A stretch of 64,000 bases of DNA from Eupeodes corollae (Eukaryota; Arthropoda; Insecta; Diptera; Syrphidae): contig NC_079149.1 of assembly GCF_945859685.1 (NCBI RefSeq), positions 24,587,118 through 24,651,117 on the forward strand. The letters are read 5' to 3'. Made by a program: the position numbers and the translations under genes. The first letter of the stretch is position 1, and each line of letters starts with the position of its first letter. This document shows positions 11,606 through 21,396 of this stretch, in pieces. A model generated the notes under the pieces. It was not told where the DNA came from. It saw nothing but the letters and a program-made list of their open reading frames with translations, and did no database searches.

Positions 11606-12001
11606 TTAATTTATTTTACTAGTAAAATTTAAGAGCTGATTAAAATTAGCAGTTGAGAACTTGTGTATTTAAAACCTTAAAAACTTCTCAGTTAAAGGCC
11701 TAAAGATGGAATTCATGAAGTTGTCACAAACCAGGCTAAAACGAATTTGTCATATAAAACAAAATATGGTGCTGAAACTGGCCTTTACATTTTATTCTTT
11801 ACAATAAAACATTCATTGTTTGATTTCAATTTTTAAAAAATGATCGTTATTTGAAATGTCAACATGAAACCACTTTTTGGAAATACTTTTTTTCACTTTG
11901 AAGATGAAGTACATAAATTTTTTCTATTTTGGGTTAGAAAACATTTTTTATTTTTCGTCAATTCCAAGGAACTTTGGGCAAAATTTAAAAGTAATAAACA
12001 A

Positions 12002-13050
12002 AGGGTGGTAAAATTTTAAGAGCCGATGTTGCTTTTGAATAAAACACAAATTATTAAAAAAAATATTGACCTTTTTTTTATTATGTTAAAATTGGTATGG
12101 TTCAATTATATATAAAAAAAAATATTAGCCAAATGTGAGCTGCGACTTTAAACGCACACCTCCACCCGATGGTCGAAAATGTTCGATGACGCTGAGACAT
12201 AGTTGAGGTTATATGCCGTTAACGTGCTTAATTATCTCATCCTTTCGCTCTTAAATTGTTGCTGGCTTATTGACATATGCCTTATTTTCAAATAACCCAA
12301 ACGAAAGAAGTCAAAATACCGTTCTATTGAAACTACATAGCGTCCACATCCATATCTTCTAATTCGGGCCATACAAAGTTCATTTTCATCTCACCATAGC
12401 GAACATCATTGACAGGAACTGCTTAACAGGCCGCATTTTGGAAAAAATACGTCCCCATGTTACTGAAAGCCCGTAAACCGTAACAAACAGTCACTCTTGT
12501 GGGTGCATTAGTTTTTCGACAATCATTCTTGGATTGTCATTCGCCCAAATGCAGCATTTTTTGCTTATTGACGAATCCATTGAGGTAAAAATTGAGAATC
12601 CACTGTCGCCTTTTCTTGCCCAAATTGCCGACGCTTGAAACTGACATGAGCCTTTAGTTCTTTTGTCAATTGCATCTTGTAATCGTGTAAATGGAAGTCT
12701 TCCTGCATAATGTCTATCAAAGATGAATTGGAATTTGGAATTCTCTTCAGCCACACTATCGTGAACATCAGCAATATTTTCTGCTGTACGAGCTAACGAG
12801 CATGCACTGGTGCTTTTACGTCACAGGTTTGCTCAAATTTTTGCGATTTTAAGTGCATTTGGACGATTTAATTGACCGGAAAAAATCACGAAGTTCCGAT
12901 ACGCATTTAGATTTGAAAGCCCATTTTTATAATAAGCCTGAATAACTTCAACGCATTGCTCGATTGTGTATCTTTTCATGGTTCAAATTGAATTAGTCTG
13001 AAATTGAAAAACATCAAATGAATTGCAGAAAAACTTTTGATCTACCCACC
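12002..13050 (-). pseudogene. mariner-like transposon, dead transposase
   Basis: The element is bounded by AAGGGTGG at 12002 and its inverted CCACCCTT near 13048. Read on the minus strand, the transposase starts near 12980 with YTIEQCVEVIQAYYKNG, the N-terminal DNA-binding region of a family common in insects. It then runs through the ORF 12491-12754, where DNPRMIVEKLMHPQE precedes a stop; the family continues with a T-V-W-C-G-like segment. Stops and frameshifts break it, and part of the catalytic core is absent. The right end (12961 onward) belongs to a tandemly duplicated segment, so a second, deleted copy lies at about 13980-14117. Confidence 0.75.
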
Positions 13051-13909
13051 CTTTTCAACAAATATTCTGAACGGTTCCAAATTCTAATTTCTTAGTAGTT
13101 GTTTCCATAATTACTGACATATTAAAAATAAGTCTTCTCAAAACGTCAAATTTTAAAGGTTATATAACTTTGAAAATAAAGGCTTAAAGAAGTTCCTTTA
13201 AGCCTTTTTAAAACTTTTTACACAACATTTTTATTAACTCAATGACATTAGTTTTAGGGATTAAAAATTAAATGAGACTATAACTGTAATTATGTAAAAT
13301 ATTTGCATACTTCCTACAAGCACAAAAGACCTTATTAGAATTCTCTGACTTATTAAAACGACATCCCTGTTCTGTTTATTGTTTTTTGGTTTTCTTAATC
13401 TGAACAATTTATGCTTTGAATTCTTAAACAATTACATTGATTTTACTGTTTTTTATCATTATTAGAAGTTACTTTAACATATATTACATTATTTTTTTAA
13501 AAACCTTTATGTAAAAGCTCTTAAATGTCACTCAATTTATTCCTAAACTTGAATTAATATAACATTAAAATACTTTACATGAGTCTGTTAACTTTATAAT
13601 ATTTGCAGACCACTTTTAGGCCTATTTATTAAATTAAAACTAAAATATTCATTTTAGACTTAATAAATTTACGCAGAGGAAAAAAGTAGAGCGTTTATTA
13701 AAACTTAATTAAAGCTTAATAACAACACGTTTAAAGTTGTTAAGATTCTGAGGTCAATATACTGAAACATTTTTTGCTTTTAGATAAAAATAGTCAATTA
13801 TTCATTCATTTTGTCGGTTTAATTATTTATTTATTTATTTTTTACTTTACCAAACAAAAGGTCAGTGCTCCCGTGTTTATAAAGATGTTAACATATTGAC
13901 AGGAGACTT
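12961..13909. repeat. Tandem segmental duplication, unit A
   Basis: This segment, made of the mariner right end plus about 860 bp of flank, recurs as unit B at 14002-14266 and, after a 7.1-kb insertion, 21397-22126. Shared anchors include CGATTGTGTA, ACGTCAAATTTTAAAGG, ACGACATCCCTGTTCTG, AAAAGTAGAGCG and AAAGGTCAGTGCTCCCGTG, in the same order and orientation. Small indels show that the copies are not recent. Confidence 0.85.
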
Positions 13910-13979
13910 TTGCCATTTCTGGCCCCCATTCTGACGACTTGCGACTTTACGCACTTTTATGCGAATAAATTGACTGAAT

Positions 13980-14117
13980 GGGTGATTTGAACATCCATTT
14001 TCGATTGTGTACCTTTCCATAATTAAAATTAAATTATTCTGAAATTGCAAAATGTCAAATGAAATGCAGACAAAAAACTTGAAGTTTCGGTGCGGCTCAC
14101 ATTCAACATCGGCCTTT
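13980..14117 (-). mobile_element. mariner remnant in duplication unit B
   Basis: Only the transposase start region and right terminal repeat of the mariner at 12002-13050 survive here, ending in CTACCCACCCTTT at the same junction. It belongs to duplicate unit B, so the mariner insertion came before the duplication. The rest of this copy was deleted. Confidence 0.7.
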
Positions 14118-14269
14118 AAAATCTACCCACCCTTTACAACAAAAATTCTGAGCGGTTCCAAATTATAATTTCTGAGTAGTTGTTTTTATACTTAGTGACA
14201 TATCAAAAACAAGTTCTCTATAAACGTCAAATTTTAAAGGTTATGTAACATTGAAAATAAAGTCTTTAA
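14002..14269. repeat. Tandem duplication unit B, left part
   Basis: Left part of unit B, matching 12961-13200. It is broken at a TAA (14267-14269) where a MITE complex has inserted. Confidence 0.8.
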
Positions 14270-15538
14270 TGGCTGAATCACAAACACGCTTCAGTTTCAG
14301 TTTCGTCTGCATTACCGTTGGCCTGCTTCGAGGTTGCTTTGAATGACATTTCTATTATTTCATCCCTCCAAAGAACGAATGTTTTCTTTCTTTACATTTT
14401 TTTTACAGCTATTGAGCTGTCAGACAAACCAAATGTTCAGATAATTGAACTAGAGCTTCCGTTACGATTGTCAAACGAAACGTGAGGTCGAAGCTCCATT
14501 GTGAAAGCATGCATTGAATTCCTATGGCTGAACTCGTAAACGTAATTATAGGCTGTGTAAGCTTCTTCCGATATAAATTTAATTTTTTCGATTTCAAAAC
14601 TTGTATTTTTTTATTATGAGGAAAATTAACAGCTGCTAATGACAGAAGTGCCATTTTAGAAATGTCATATTGGAAGCACGGTTGCCAAGCTGAAAAAAAG
14701 TTTGTGTCCAAATTTGAAATAAAAATGACCATTTGTAGGTAAAAATGACGAACATAATTAATTGAATTCCAAAAATTAGTAGACACAGATTGATGAATTC
14801 TTCACATCTTCCTTAACATATTTTTTATATTATGCAGATGATATTTATTTTTAATTACGTACAAATAAACTCACAAAATCCCTAACAAACTTAATTAAAT
14901 AAGATTAACCCGAATAAATAACGAAACATAAAAATAAAGCGTTTAAGATGAGATCAAAGTTTATAAGCTTAAACAATTTAAATGGAAAAACATAATTTAA
15001 GAAAATTTATTACTCTCCAGACACTAAGACTTTTTTGAAGCTCTTTGCCCAGCACGTCATTAAAATTAAGTCTATTCCTTTACTTTTTTTAAACAAACTA
15101 TTCCAAAAAACTGACTTTTGCCCTAAAATTCGCATTATGTCAATTTTATCGTTGATTGTGTTTCTTTTTTGAAAATAAAGGCATCGCCCATTTCATTAAT
15201 TCATCTTTGGAATCACCCTGAGCCAAGTAAGAAAAAATAATCAATTAAAGATCATATTGAAATTTCGAAATCCAACGAAAAACTTTTTGAAGTTATTTTG
15301 GATACATTTCTTAAATTATTATTACTAAGGTTTAATTTAAATAACTAGGATCAGTTGTTTTAAAAATTCTATATACATAAATAAAAATATAAAGAGTTTG
15401 TTTTTACAATAATTATATTCAAAGTAGTAAGGTATTTTGAATTTTTTTGTACGGCTTATGTAATCAGTAGATAATTTTTTCTGTTCCCTAAGTATGTACA
15501 CAAAGTTGCTTAAATGAGTTTAACCGTTGTTACTGTTT

Positions 15539-15551
15539 AGCCAAAAACGTT
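15539..15551. repeat. Target-site duplication, left, of Jockey
   Basis: AGCCAAAAACGTT, repeated exactly at 18271-18283 right after the poly(A) tail. Confidence 0.85.
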
Positions 15552-15963
15552 ACAGACCCACACGACTTGGAGGTTAGGACACTGAAGTCGTCAATAAAAA
15601 ATGTCAATCTGTTGATTAAGGAGAACTACAGGCTATCAATTAACAAGTACTGGGACCGCAAGATCCGATCAGTTAATTCGAGTGACCCTAGTATGTTCCC
15701 TAAAATCAACAAGATATTTAGGAAAAAGAACGACAATGACCTTCCGAGTCTGAAACTCCAAAGAACCGAAGAAAACAGAGACGTACTCATGACAGCGCAA
15801 AAAGATCCAGAGGAAGCCATCTTTGACGATGACTTTTACATAATTGAAGATCAGAAGGAAAAAGTGGAGGCGGTGGGAGCTGCTTTCCAGCAAGTGTACA
15901 AGGTGAATGTTAGCATTCGGCCCAACCACGACCTGGACAACAGAGCCCTACTTAATCACTTTT

Positions 15964-16061
15964 ACCTTCGAAATGATATGACACAATGGCGATCTGAGAA
16001 CAGCGGTTTCATGCGGTTCAATGACGATTCCTTGGCAAATGCCATAATCGCCGAGCAAACG
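15964..16061 (+). repeat. 98-bp direct repeat, copy 1
   Basis: Perfectly identical to 16698-16795. It codes RNDMTQWRSENSGFM of the Jockey linker before the RT. The two copies flank a foreign RTE-like fragment. Confidence 0.95.
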
Positions 16062-16697
16062 ATACGTAAAAAAGTAGACCCTCTAAATTACAGAGGCATT
16101 AGTCTCCCTTACATTGCATCTAATATCCTCTCTGCCGTATTATGTGAACGTCTGAAGCCGTTCGTCAAAAACCTGATAGTCCTTATCAGTGTGGATTCAG
16201 ACCAGCAAAGTCCACTATCGACCAAATATTCACACTACGGCAGATCTTGGAAAAAACCCAGGAACTTCAAATCGACACTCACTATCTCTTTATCGATTTT
16301 AAAGCCGCGTATGACAGCATCTATAGGGAAGAGCTCTACAGAGCAATGTAAAGTTTTGGCATCCCTGTCAAACTTATCCGTTTTTGCAGAATGACGATCT
16401 AGAATGCACGCTTCTCTTTCAAGATCGGAAAAGATCTTACCGATGCATTTTATGTCAAAAAAGGTTTTAGACAAGGTTATACACTGTCATGCGATTTTTC
16501 AATATCGTTATCTAGAAAGAATTGTGCAAAACTCAACCGTCAACACTAGAAGCACAATCTTCCAAAGGTCCATCCAATTACTCGGATATGCAGATGATAT
16601 TGACATAATTGGAAGATCAAAGCGTGATGTCAGTAGAGCGTTTTTGAGCATTGTGACGGAAGCGAAGAAGATGGGTTAAGTGGTCATTGAGGACAAG
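16062..16697 (+). mobile_element. RTE-like retrotransposon fragment inserted in Jockey
   Basis: The 636 bp code, across several frames, the middle RT region of the RTE-like element seen at 61804-64000: LNYRGISL (about 16083-16106), QCGF-like and STIDQIFTLRQILEK (about 16212-16255), FIDFKAAYDSIYREELYRAM (about 16292-16350), LGYADDIDIIGRSKRDVS (about 16580-16634) and FLSIVTEAKKMG. Both its 5' and 3' ends are missing: it stops within coding sequence, without the 3' tail or TAAG repeat. It carries stops and frameshifts. Confidence 0.85.
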
Positions 16698-16795
16698 ACC
16701 TTCGAAATGATATGACACAATGGCGATCTGAGAACAGCGGTTTCATGCGGTTCAATGACGATTCCTTGGCAAATGCCATAATCGCCGAGCAAACG
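16698..16795 (+). repeat. 98-bp direct repeat, copy 2
   Basis: Perfect copy of 15964-16061, followed directly by the continuing Jockey frame (GPSPLLVTK). Confidence 0.95.
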
Positions 16796-18270
16796 GGACC
16801 AAGTCCCTTGTTAGTGACGAAGGTTGAGCTTCAGCTCATCTTCAATTCAATAAAAAATAAAAAGTCAGCAGGTGTCGATGGTATATCCAACGTTGTACTA
16901 AGACATTTATCGACGGAACCAATTGACATTTACACCACACTCTTCAATAATAATACATATTATCCAGTGCATTGGAAGACCGCTGTAGTTCATCCTCTCC
17001 CGAAAAATTGAAAGGACAACTCCAACCCGTCAAATCTTCGGTCGATAAGTCTTCTTCCGAGCATCAGAAAAGTTTTCGAAAAGATCATTAATAGGGCTCT
17101 GACTAAGTGGGCTGCGGACAACAAAACAATTCCGGATAAACAGTTCGGGTTCAAGGCGGGTCATGACACAATTCATGCTTCGTCTAAACTCGTTTCTGAT
17201 ATCCAATGGAATAAATCAAAACAACAATGCACAGGTGCTGTTCTGGTTGATTTGGAAAAGGCCTTTGACACCGTATGGTTAGAGGGTCTTTACCTAAAAC
17301 TGAGCAGGCTTGGCATAAGCAAGCCATTGTTGTATATAATTTATGATATGCTTAACGGTAGAAAGTTTGTTGTCAGAAGTGGCAATGTAACTTCTACCAC
17401 AACATTCACAATTAAAAATGGTCTTCAACAGGGAGCGGTGAATTCGCCGATTTTCTTCAGCATTTACACCAGCGATCTGATAGGTAGTCTTACAAACGCA
17501 ATTGCGTACGCCGACGACCTAATTGCGTACAGAACGGCCCGAAAGGTTGAGGTTATTAGAATTCTCTTGCAGCATGATTTCAACAAGATTCAGCGATATT
17601 GCGACGACTTTAAACTGAAAATAAATGTCCAGAAGTCGGAGACAATTCTGTTCCGGACTCCGTTGGCTAGGGCCACGAGGGATACATGTAAGAATTGGCG
17701 CAAAATGGTCATCGTTGATCTTCACGGGCAGTCATTAGCGAGCAAAAGTGTAGTGAAGTACCTCGGTATCTGGTTAGATCAGTATTTATATTTCGACAGA
17801 CATATAAATACTGCTCTGACCAAGGCCAGAGGAGCCTTCGCTCTGACGAAACAGCTGTTTTTTAGCAGTCGGTCCTCATACGGCCAATGATCGTTTATGG
17901 TTGTCCTGTGTGGTTCAACGTTGCCCCTTCCCAGATGGAGAAGTTTCGGGTGTTCGAGCGGCAGTGTTTACGACGCTGTACCGGCTTATATCGAACAGCC
18001 GAATCTTCTTATGTGCATTACTTTTCCAACGAAGTCCTATACAACGGGGCTCGAATCAATAGAATTGACAATTTTGTGATAAAACTCGTTTGTAAAATAG
18101 ATCTTAGGGCTGAAAGGCATTAGTTTTAATTGTTATAGTTTAACTTAGAGTGTCCGTATGGGATCATTAAGTTAGTTGTAAGTTATGGATAATTAGGCTA
18201 GTTTTATGAATTTTTGTCTAGCTATAAGATAGGTTTAAGATTAAGTAAATAAAAATGAATTTGAAAAAAA

Positions 18271-18283
18271 AGCCAAAAACGTT
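18271..18283. repeat. Target-site duplication, right, of Jockey
   Basis: AGCCAAAAACGTT, exact copy of 15539-15551. Confidence 0.85.
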
Positions 18284-18565
18284 TTCGTTACTCAAATTGT
18301 CGAACATCTTTTTTCGTTTCCGAAAAATATGACCAAGTAGAATAAAAATGACCATTTGACCAAGTGAAAAAATAATGACCAAATTCGGTCACAGATGACC
18401 GATGTGGCAACCGTGTTTGGAAGTGCCATTCAAAGCAAACCTCGAAGCAGGCCTAACGTAACGCAGACGAAGCCGAAGCTAAAGCGTGTTTATGTTTAGC
18501 TATGAACTAGAGCTTCCGTTTAGAGTCATATTACGTAACATTACGTTCTTTAACTTACGATTGTC

Positions 18566-18575
18566 AATCGAAACG
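18566..18575. repeat. Target-site duplication, left, of the R1-like element
   Basis: AATCGAAACG, repeated at 21283-21292 after the AACCT tail. Confidence 0.8.
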
Positions 18576-18579
18576 TCTC

Positions 18580-19604
18580 GTGGGACCAAATATGTACAAA
18601 ACAAACAACAAAAACAAAAACAAAAACACTTGTGAGACCGGTATCTCTTCAGGACCGGGCGGCAGCGTGGTGTCAAAGCCTGTTGTCGTATATCTTGCGG
18701 CCAACACAGAGAAGGGAGTAGTGGCTAACCATGGACCCTCCTCTGCTGTTGGTAGCAACGAGAATAAAAAGGTAGCGATACCTAATTTCAGTAGTGGCAG
18801 GGTTGTGAAAAATGGCCATACCACTACTAGTGAGAATACTTCCAGAAATGGAAAACTCTCTAAAGGCCTTTATAGACAAAGGCGGCAAGCGGCGAAAATC
18901 TTGAAGGCCTCTGGTGCATCATCGTCATCATCAGCGTCGAGTGGGCGAAATGCATACTTGCTTCAACAAGATCCAATAAGGATTCTACGTCCAAGAGAGA
19001 AAGGTCTCTTGAGGGGGCCGCACCGACACCAAAACGACCTCGGATGCATAACAGAAGCACCCCCCTCAATGCCATCAAGAAACAAGCCAGTTTCAGTGAC
19101 GTCACGAAGGGCAAAGTCGTGGTTGCGGTCATTGACAGGAGCGATGATGATGGCATAATATCGGCTGATCGTTGGCAGTTGGTCAAGGTTAAGCTCTCGG
19201 GTGGCTTTTTGAGCATTTTGAGAGAGCTTCCAGGACTACTTCCTTCCATAAGCGATGGGGATTGGCATCAAGGCCATGTCAAACTCATGGTTTGTGGCGA
19301 CCAGAGATCTTGTGACCTTTACAAACTTGCTGTCAGCCGGTTAGGTGAAGTTTGGCCAGGTGCGAAGCTCGAGGTTGTAGCTGTGGAAGACATTCCTAGC
19401 AGACCTAGAGCCCGCATCTGGATACCGATCAAACCTGCTGGTATCGAGGACATTCTCGAGATGGTCAAAGTGTGTAACCCGTCGTTTCCGACGCATAACT
19501 GGAAAATATCCAAGCTAGAGGAAGTGAAGGGTCTTTATAGGAGCGCCATTGTGGTACTCAATAAAGAATCCTTGGCTCCTCTACCCTTAACGAGGGCTCC
19601 ATAA
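18580..19604 (+). pseudogene. R1-like ORF1, gag-like protein, frameshifted
   Basis: Two overlapping frames (18580-19158 and 19044-19604) join into one ORF1. The N-terminal part is low complexity, rich in S, N, G and K. The C-terminal part has VVAVIDRSDDDGIISADRW and later RPRARIWIPIKPAGIEDIL, then CNPSFPTHNWKISKLEE and VVLNKES, a pattern I know from DUF4780-type gag domains of insect non-LTR elements. No CCHC knuckle is visible. The protein would bind element RNA to form the transposition particle. A frame change between about 19000 and 19150 disables it. Confidence 0.75.
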
Positions 19605-19928
19605 ACTATGGTTTCGAATCCATTAAAATTAGAATTTATAAAAAAGATGAGGTTAACGCGGAAAGCGGGCCTCCAAAAACTACCGAAGGTGAACTAGCGG
19701 TTGGTGAACCTGGGACGTCGTCTTCTCTCCTAACAGAGGGTGACGATGCACCTTTGTCCTTTCCAATCGCGACTGCACCCTCTACAAAAGTCGTAGACAG
19801 TCCATCCTTAATGGAGACTGAGGACGAACTTAACATGATCCTTCTGAGCGAGAACGAACTCTTGGGTTCTTCCTCAGACTCAGAGGATCAGAACAAAACC
19901 GTGGTGGATCTGCCTAATTGTAGCCAAA
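19605..19928 (+). other. ORF1-ORF2 linker of the R1-like element
   Basis: Frames here code an acidic, serine-rich stretch (GSSSDSEDQ). It fits the degraded C-terminus of ORF1 or the region between the two ORFs. Confidence 0.5.
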
Positions 19929-20250
19929 ATGCTGCAGTTAGTACAGATTAATCTCCAACACTCCATAAAGGCCTCGGCCTCACTTCTTCTCCGTCTGGCG
20001 AGTAACGGGGAAGACATTGTCCTGATCCAAGAGCCATGGATTGTAGGATCCGTTGTTCGAGGACTCAGGACTCAGGAGAAGATAAAGGTGAACCTAGATC
20101 TTGCATACTAGTGAAACGTTGCATTAATATATTTTTACTCCATCGTTTCAGTACCAGAGATACCACCGTAGCTAGGCTGGAAACAACCAAAGGAAGTTTC
20201 TGGCTGGTATCGGCGTATCTTGGCCATGACCATCTTGGCCCTCTCCCTGG
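19929..20250 (+). pseudogene. R1-like ORF2, endonuclease N-terminus, truncated
   Basis: The frame opens with MLQLVQINLQHSIKASASLL and IVLIQEPWIVG. The QINLQHS...IQEPW pattern is the start of the apurinic-type endonuclease of R1-group elements, which nicks the target DNA; the glutamate in QEPW is a metal-binding catalytic residue. The frame then shifts: a second frame carries STRDTTVARLETTKGSFWLVSAY, part of the same domain. The catalytic D/H residues of the later part are lost because sequence jumps to the RNase H region near 20250. Confidence 0.75.
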
Positions 20251-20299
20251 AAAAAGTCGTCGCTGAAGCGGAAAGGCAAAGGCAGTATGGTGGACTGCT

Positions 20300-21213
20300 T
20301 TAGAGAAAGGTATAAACAAAAAACCAGATCTTTTTGGGAGGATAGGACATTCTTGGAGGATGAGTCAATCCATTTTTACACAGATGGCTCAAAAACCAAA
20401 GAAGGGGTTGGTGGTGGTGTGTACTCTTAACGACTGAAATTAAGTCTCTCATTCCGCCTTCCCAATCATTGTAGCGTGTTCCAGGCGGAACTTTTGGCGG
20501 AACTTTTGGAAGTCTTGTCTTGGCTCAAAGAAAACGTGATATCAACATCTGATATCCGTATTTTCTCTAACAGCCAGGCCGCTATCAAATCTCTGGACTC
20601 TGTCTCTACAAACTCTATAACAGTCCATAACTGTCGATCATCTCTAATGGAGATGGCGCAACAGTTTAATATTCACCTTTGCTGGGTGCCGGGCCATAGA
20701 GACATTTCAGGTAACTGTAAGGCAGATGAACTCGCCAGAAACGGTACAGTACAGCCCATCCTACCACGTTTGGCAAGTACTGGCATACCAATCGCTACTT
20801 GTAAACTGTTGCTAATGCAAGACGCTGCGAGGAGGGCAGGCACCAGGTGGAACAACATCTCCATGTGTCAAGCCACAAAAAACATCTGGCCAACACTGGA
20901 TATAAAACGTTCAAGGTGCTTGCTCTCTCTTAGCAGATCGCATATAAGCTCGATAATAGGTGTCATAACCGGACACTGTCTAATAGGAAAGCACGCCACG
21001 AGACTAGGCGTATTCTCAAATGACTTTTGCAGAAGCTGTTTGGACGAGGAAGAGGAAGAAACGGTTCTTCATCTTCTCTGCACATGCCCTGCTCTAGCTC
21101 GAAAACGCAAGAATTACCTAGGAGAATTCTTCTTTAACGATCTAAACGATCTAAATCATATCAGTATAATCAGCCTCTCACGTTTCGTAAGGGACTCTAG
21201 CTGGTTACATTGA
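20300..21213 (+). pseudogene. R1-like ORF2 C-terminus: RNase H and zinc finger
   Basis: The RNase H domain starts with FYTDGSKT (about 20373-20396; first catalytic D). An in-frame TAA at 20428-20430 follows, then FQAELLAELLEVL (catalytic E), FSNSQAAIKSL (the third catalytic D of the usual DSQAA is N here) and WVPGHRDISGNCKADELAR (fourth D). The remainder gives ITGHCLIGKHATRLGVFSND, CRSC and HLLCTCPALARKRKNY, a CCHC-like terminal motif. The D-to-N change and the stop make it inactive. Confidence 0.85.
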
Positions 21214-21282
21214 GCTTAGGAGGAAGCCTCAAGATTCATGTGGTATCACAATGGGCCATTATAACCTAACATAACCTAACCT

Positions 21283-21292
21283 AATCGAAACG
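21283..21292. repeat. Target-site duplication, right, of the R1-like element
   Basis: AATCGAAACG, exact copy of 18566-18575. Confidence 0.8.
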
Positions 21293-21396
21293 AGAGGTCA
21301 AAGCTCCATTGTGATAGCATGCATTAAATTCCTATGGCTGAACTCGTAAGCGTCAGGCGAAGCTGAAGCTGAAGCGTGTTTGTGATTCAGCCATAA

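Larger units (their letters stand above)
15567..18122 (+). pseudogene. Jockey ORF2 (reverse transcriptase), nearly intact but broken
   Basis: After the foreign insert is discounted, the RT frame is broken by one in-frame TGA (17009-17011, after PLPKN) and by a frame change near 17880-17890. The C-terminal piece IVYGCPVWFNVAPSQ follows the frame change (17887-18123). All RT catalytic aspartates (motif A D, YADD) are present. The endonuclease domain is missing because of 5' truncation. The product would copy its own RNA into a nicked chromosome. This copy cannot do so, but its few lesions suggest related active copies in the genome. Confidence 0.85.
15552..18270 (+). mobile_element. Jockey-clade non-LTR retrotransposon, 5'-truncated
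   Basis: The element starts inside ORF2 and ends in a short poly(A), with a 13-bp duplication (AGCCAAAAACGTT) on both sides, the mark of target-primed reverse transcription. The encoded RT shows, in order, KKSAGVDGISN (about 16857-16895), KQFGFKAGHDT (about 17140-17170), LVDLEKAFDTVW (motif A, about 17246-17281), LQQGAVNSPIFF (motif B, about 17425-17457), AIAYADDLIAY (active-site YADD, about 17500-17530) and YLGIWLDQ (about 17760). A 636-bp foreign fragment with a 98-bp direct repeat interrupts it at 16062-16795. It is one of the youngest elements in the window. Confidence 0.9.
14677..18415. mobile_element. hAT-like element split by a Jockey insertion
   Basis: Termini CACGGTTGCCA (14677-14687) and TGGCAACCGTG (18405-18415) are perfect inverted repeats. 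They are flanked by ATTGGAAG (14669-14676) and TTTGGAAG (18416-18423), an 8-bp duplication with one mismatch, the size typical of hAT elements. Subterminal AAAAATGACCATTT blocks occur at both ends in opposite orientation. Without the 2.7-kb Jockey (15552-18270) about 1 kb remains, with no transposase domain recognised, so it is probably non-autonomous. Confidence 0.65.
18576..21282 (+). mobile_element. R1-like non-LTR retrotransposon with RT deleted
   Basis: A 2.7-kb element bounded by a 10-bp duplication (AATCGAAACG). It has a gag-like ORF1, the beginning of an apurinic endonuclease ORF2, an RNase H domain, a C-terminal zinc-finger-like motif and an AACCTAAC-type tail. The RT domain that should lie between endonuclease and RNase H is missing. 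RNase H and the HATRLGVFSNDFCRSC C-terminus place it in the R1/I group; the exact family is unverified. It is inserted into the MITE complex rather than in ribosomal DNA, so it is not a site-specific R1 copy. Confidence 0.85.
14270..21393. mobile_element. MITE complex ('H family') split by nested elements
   Basis: The outer ends TGGCTGAATCACAAACACGC (14270) and the inverted GTGTTTGTGATTCAGCCA (ending 21393) are flanked by TAA at 14267-14269 and 21394-21396. A 3-bp T-N-A duplication fits PIF/Harbinger-type MITEs. An uninterrupted 361-bp copy lies at 44688-45048. Inside, parts of the MITE occur in both orientations (14270-14541, 14640-18505 and 18504-21393), and GAACTAGAGCTTCCGTT is present twice. 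This means at least two MITE copies merged here. They host the hAT-like element at 14677-18415 and the R1-like element at 18576-21282. No transposase frame is present. Confidence 0.75.
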
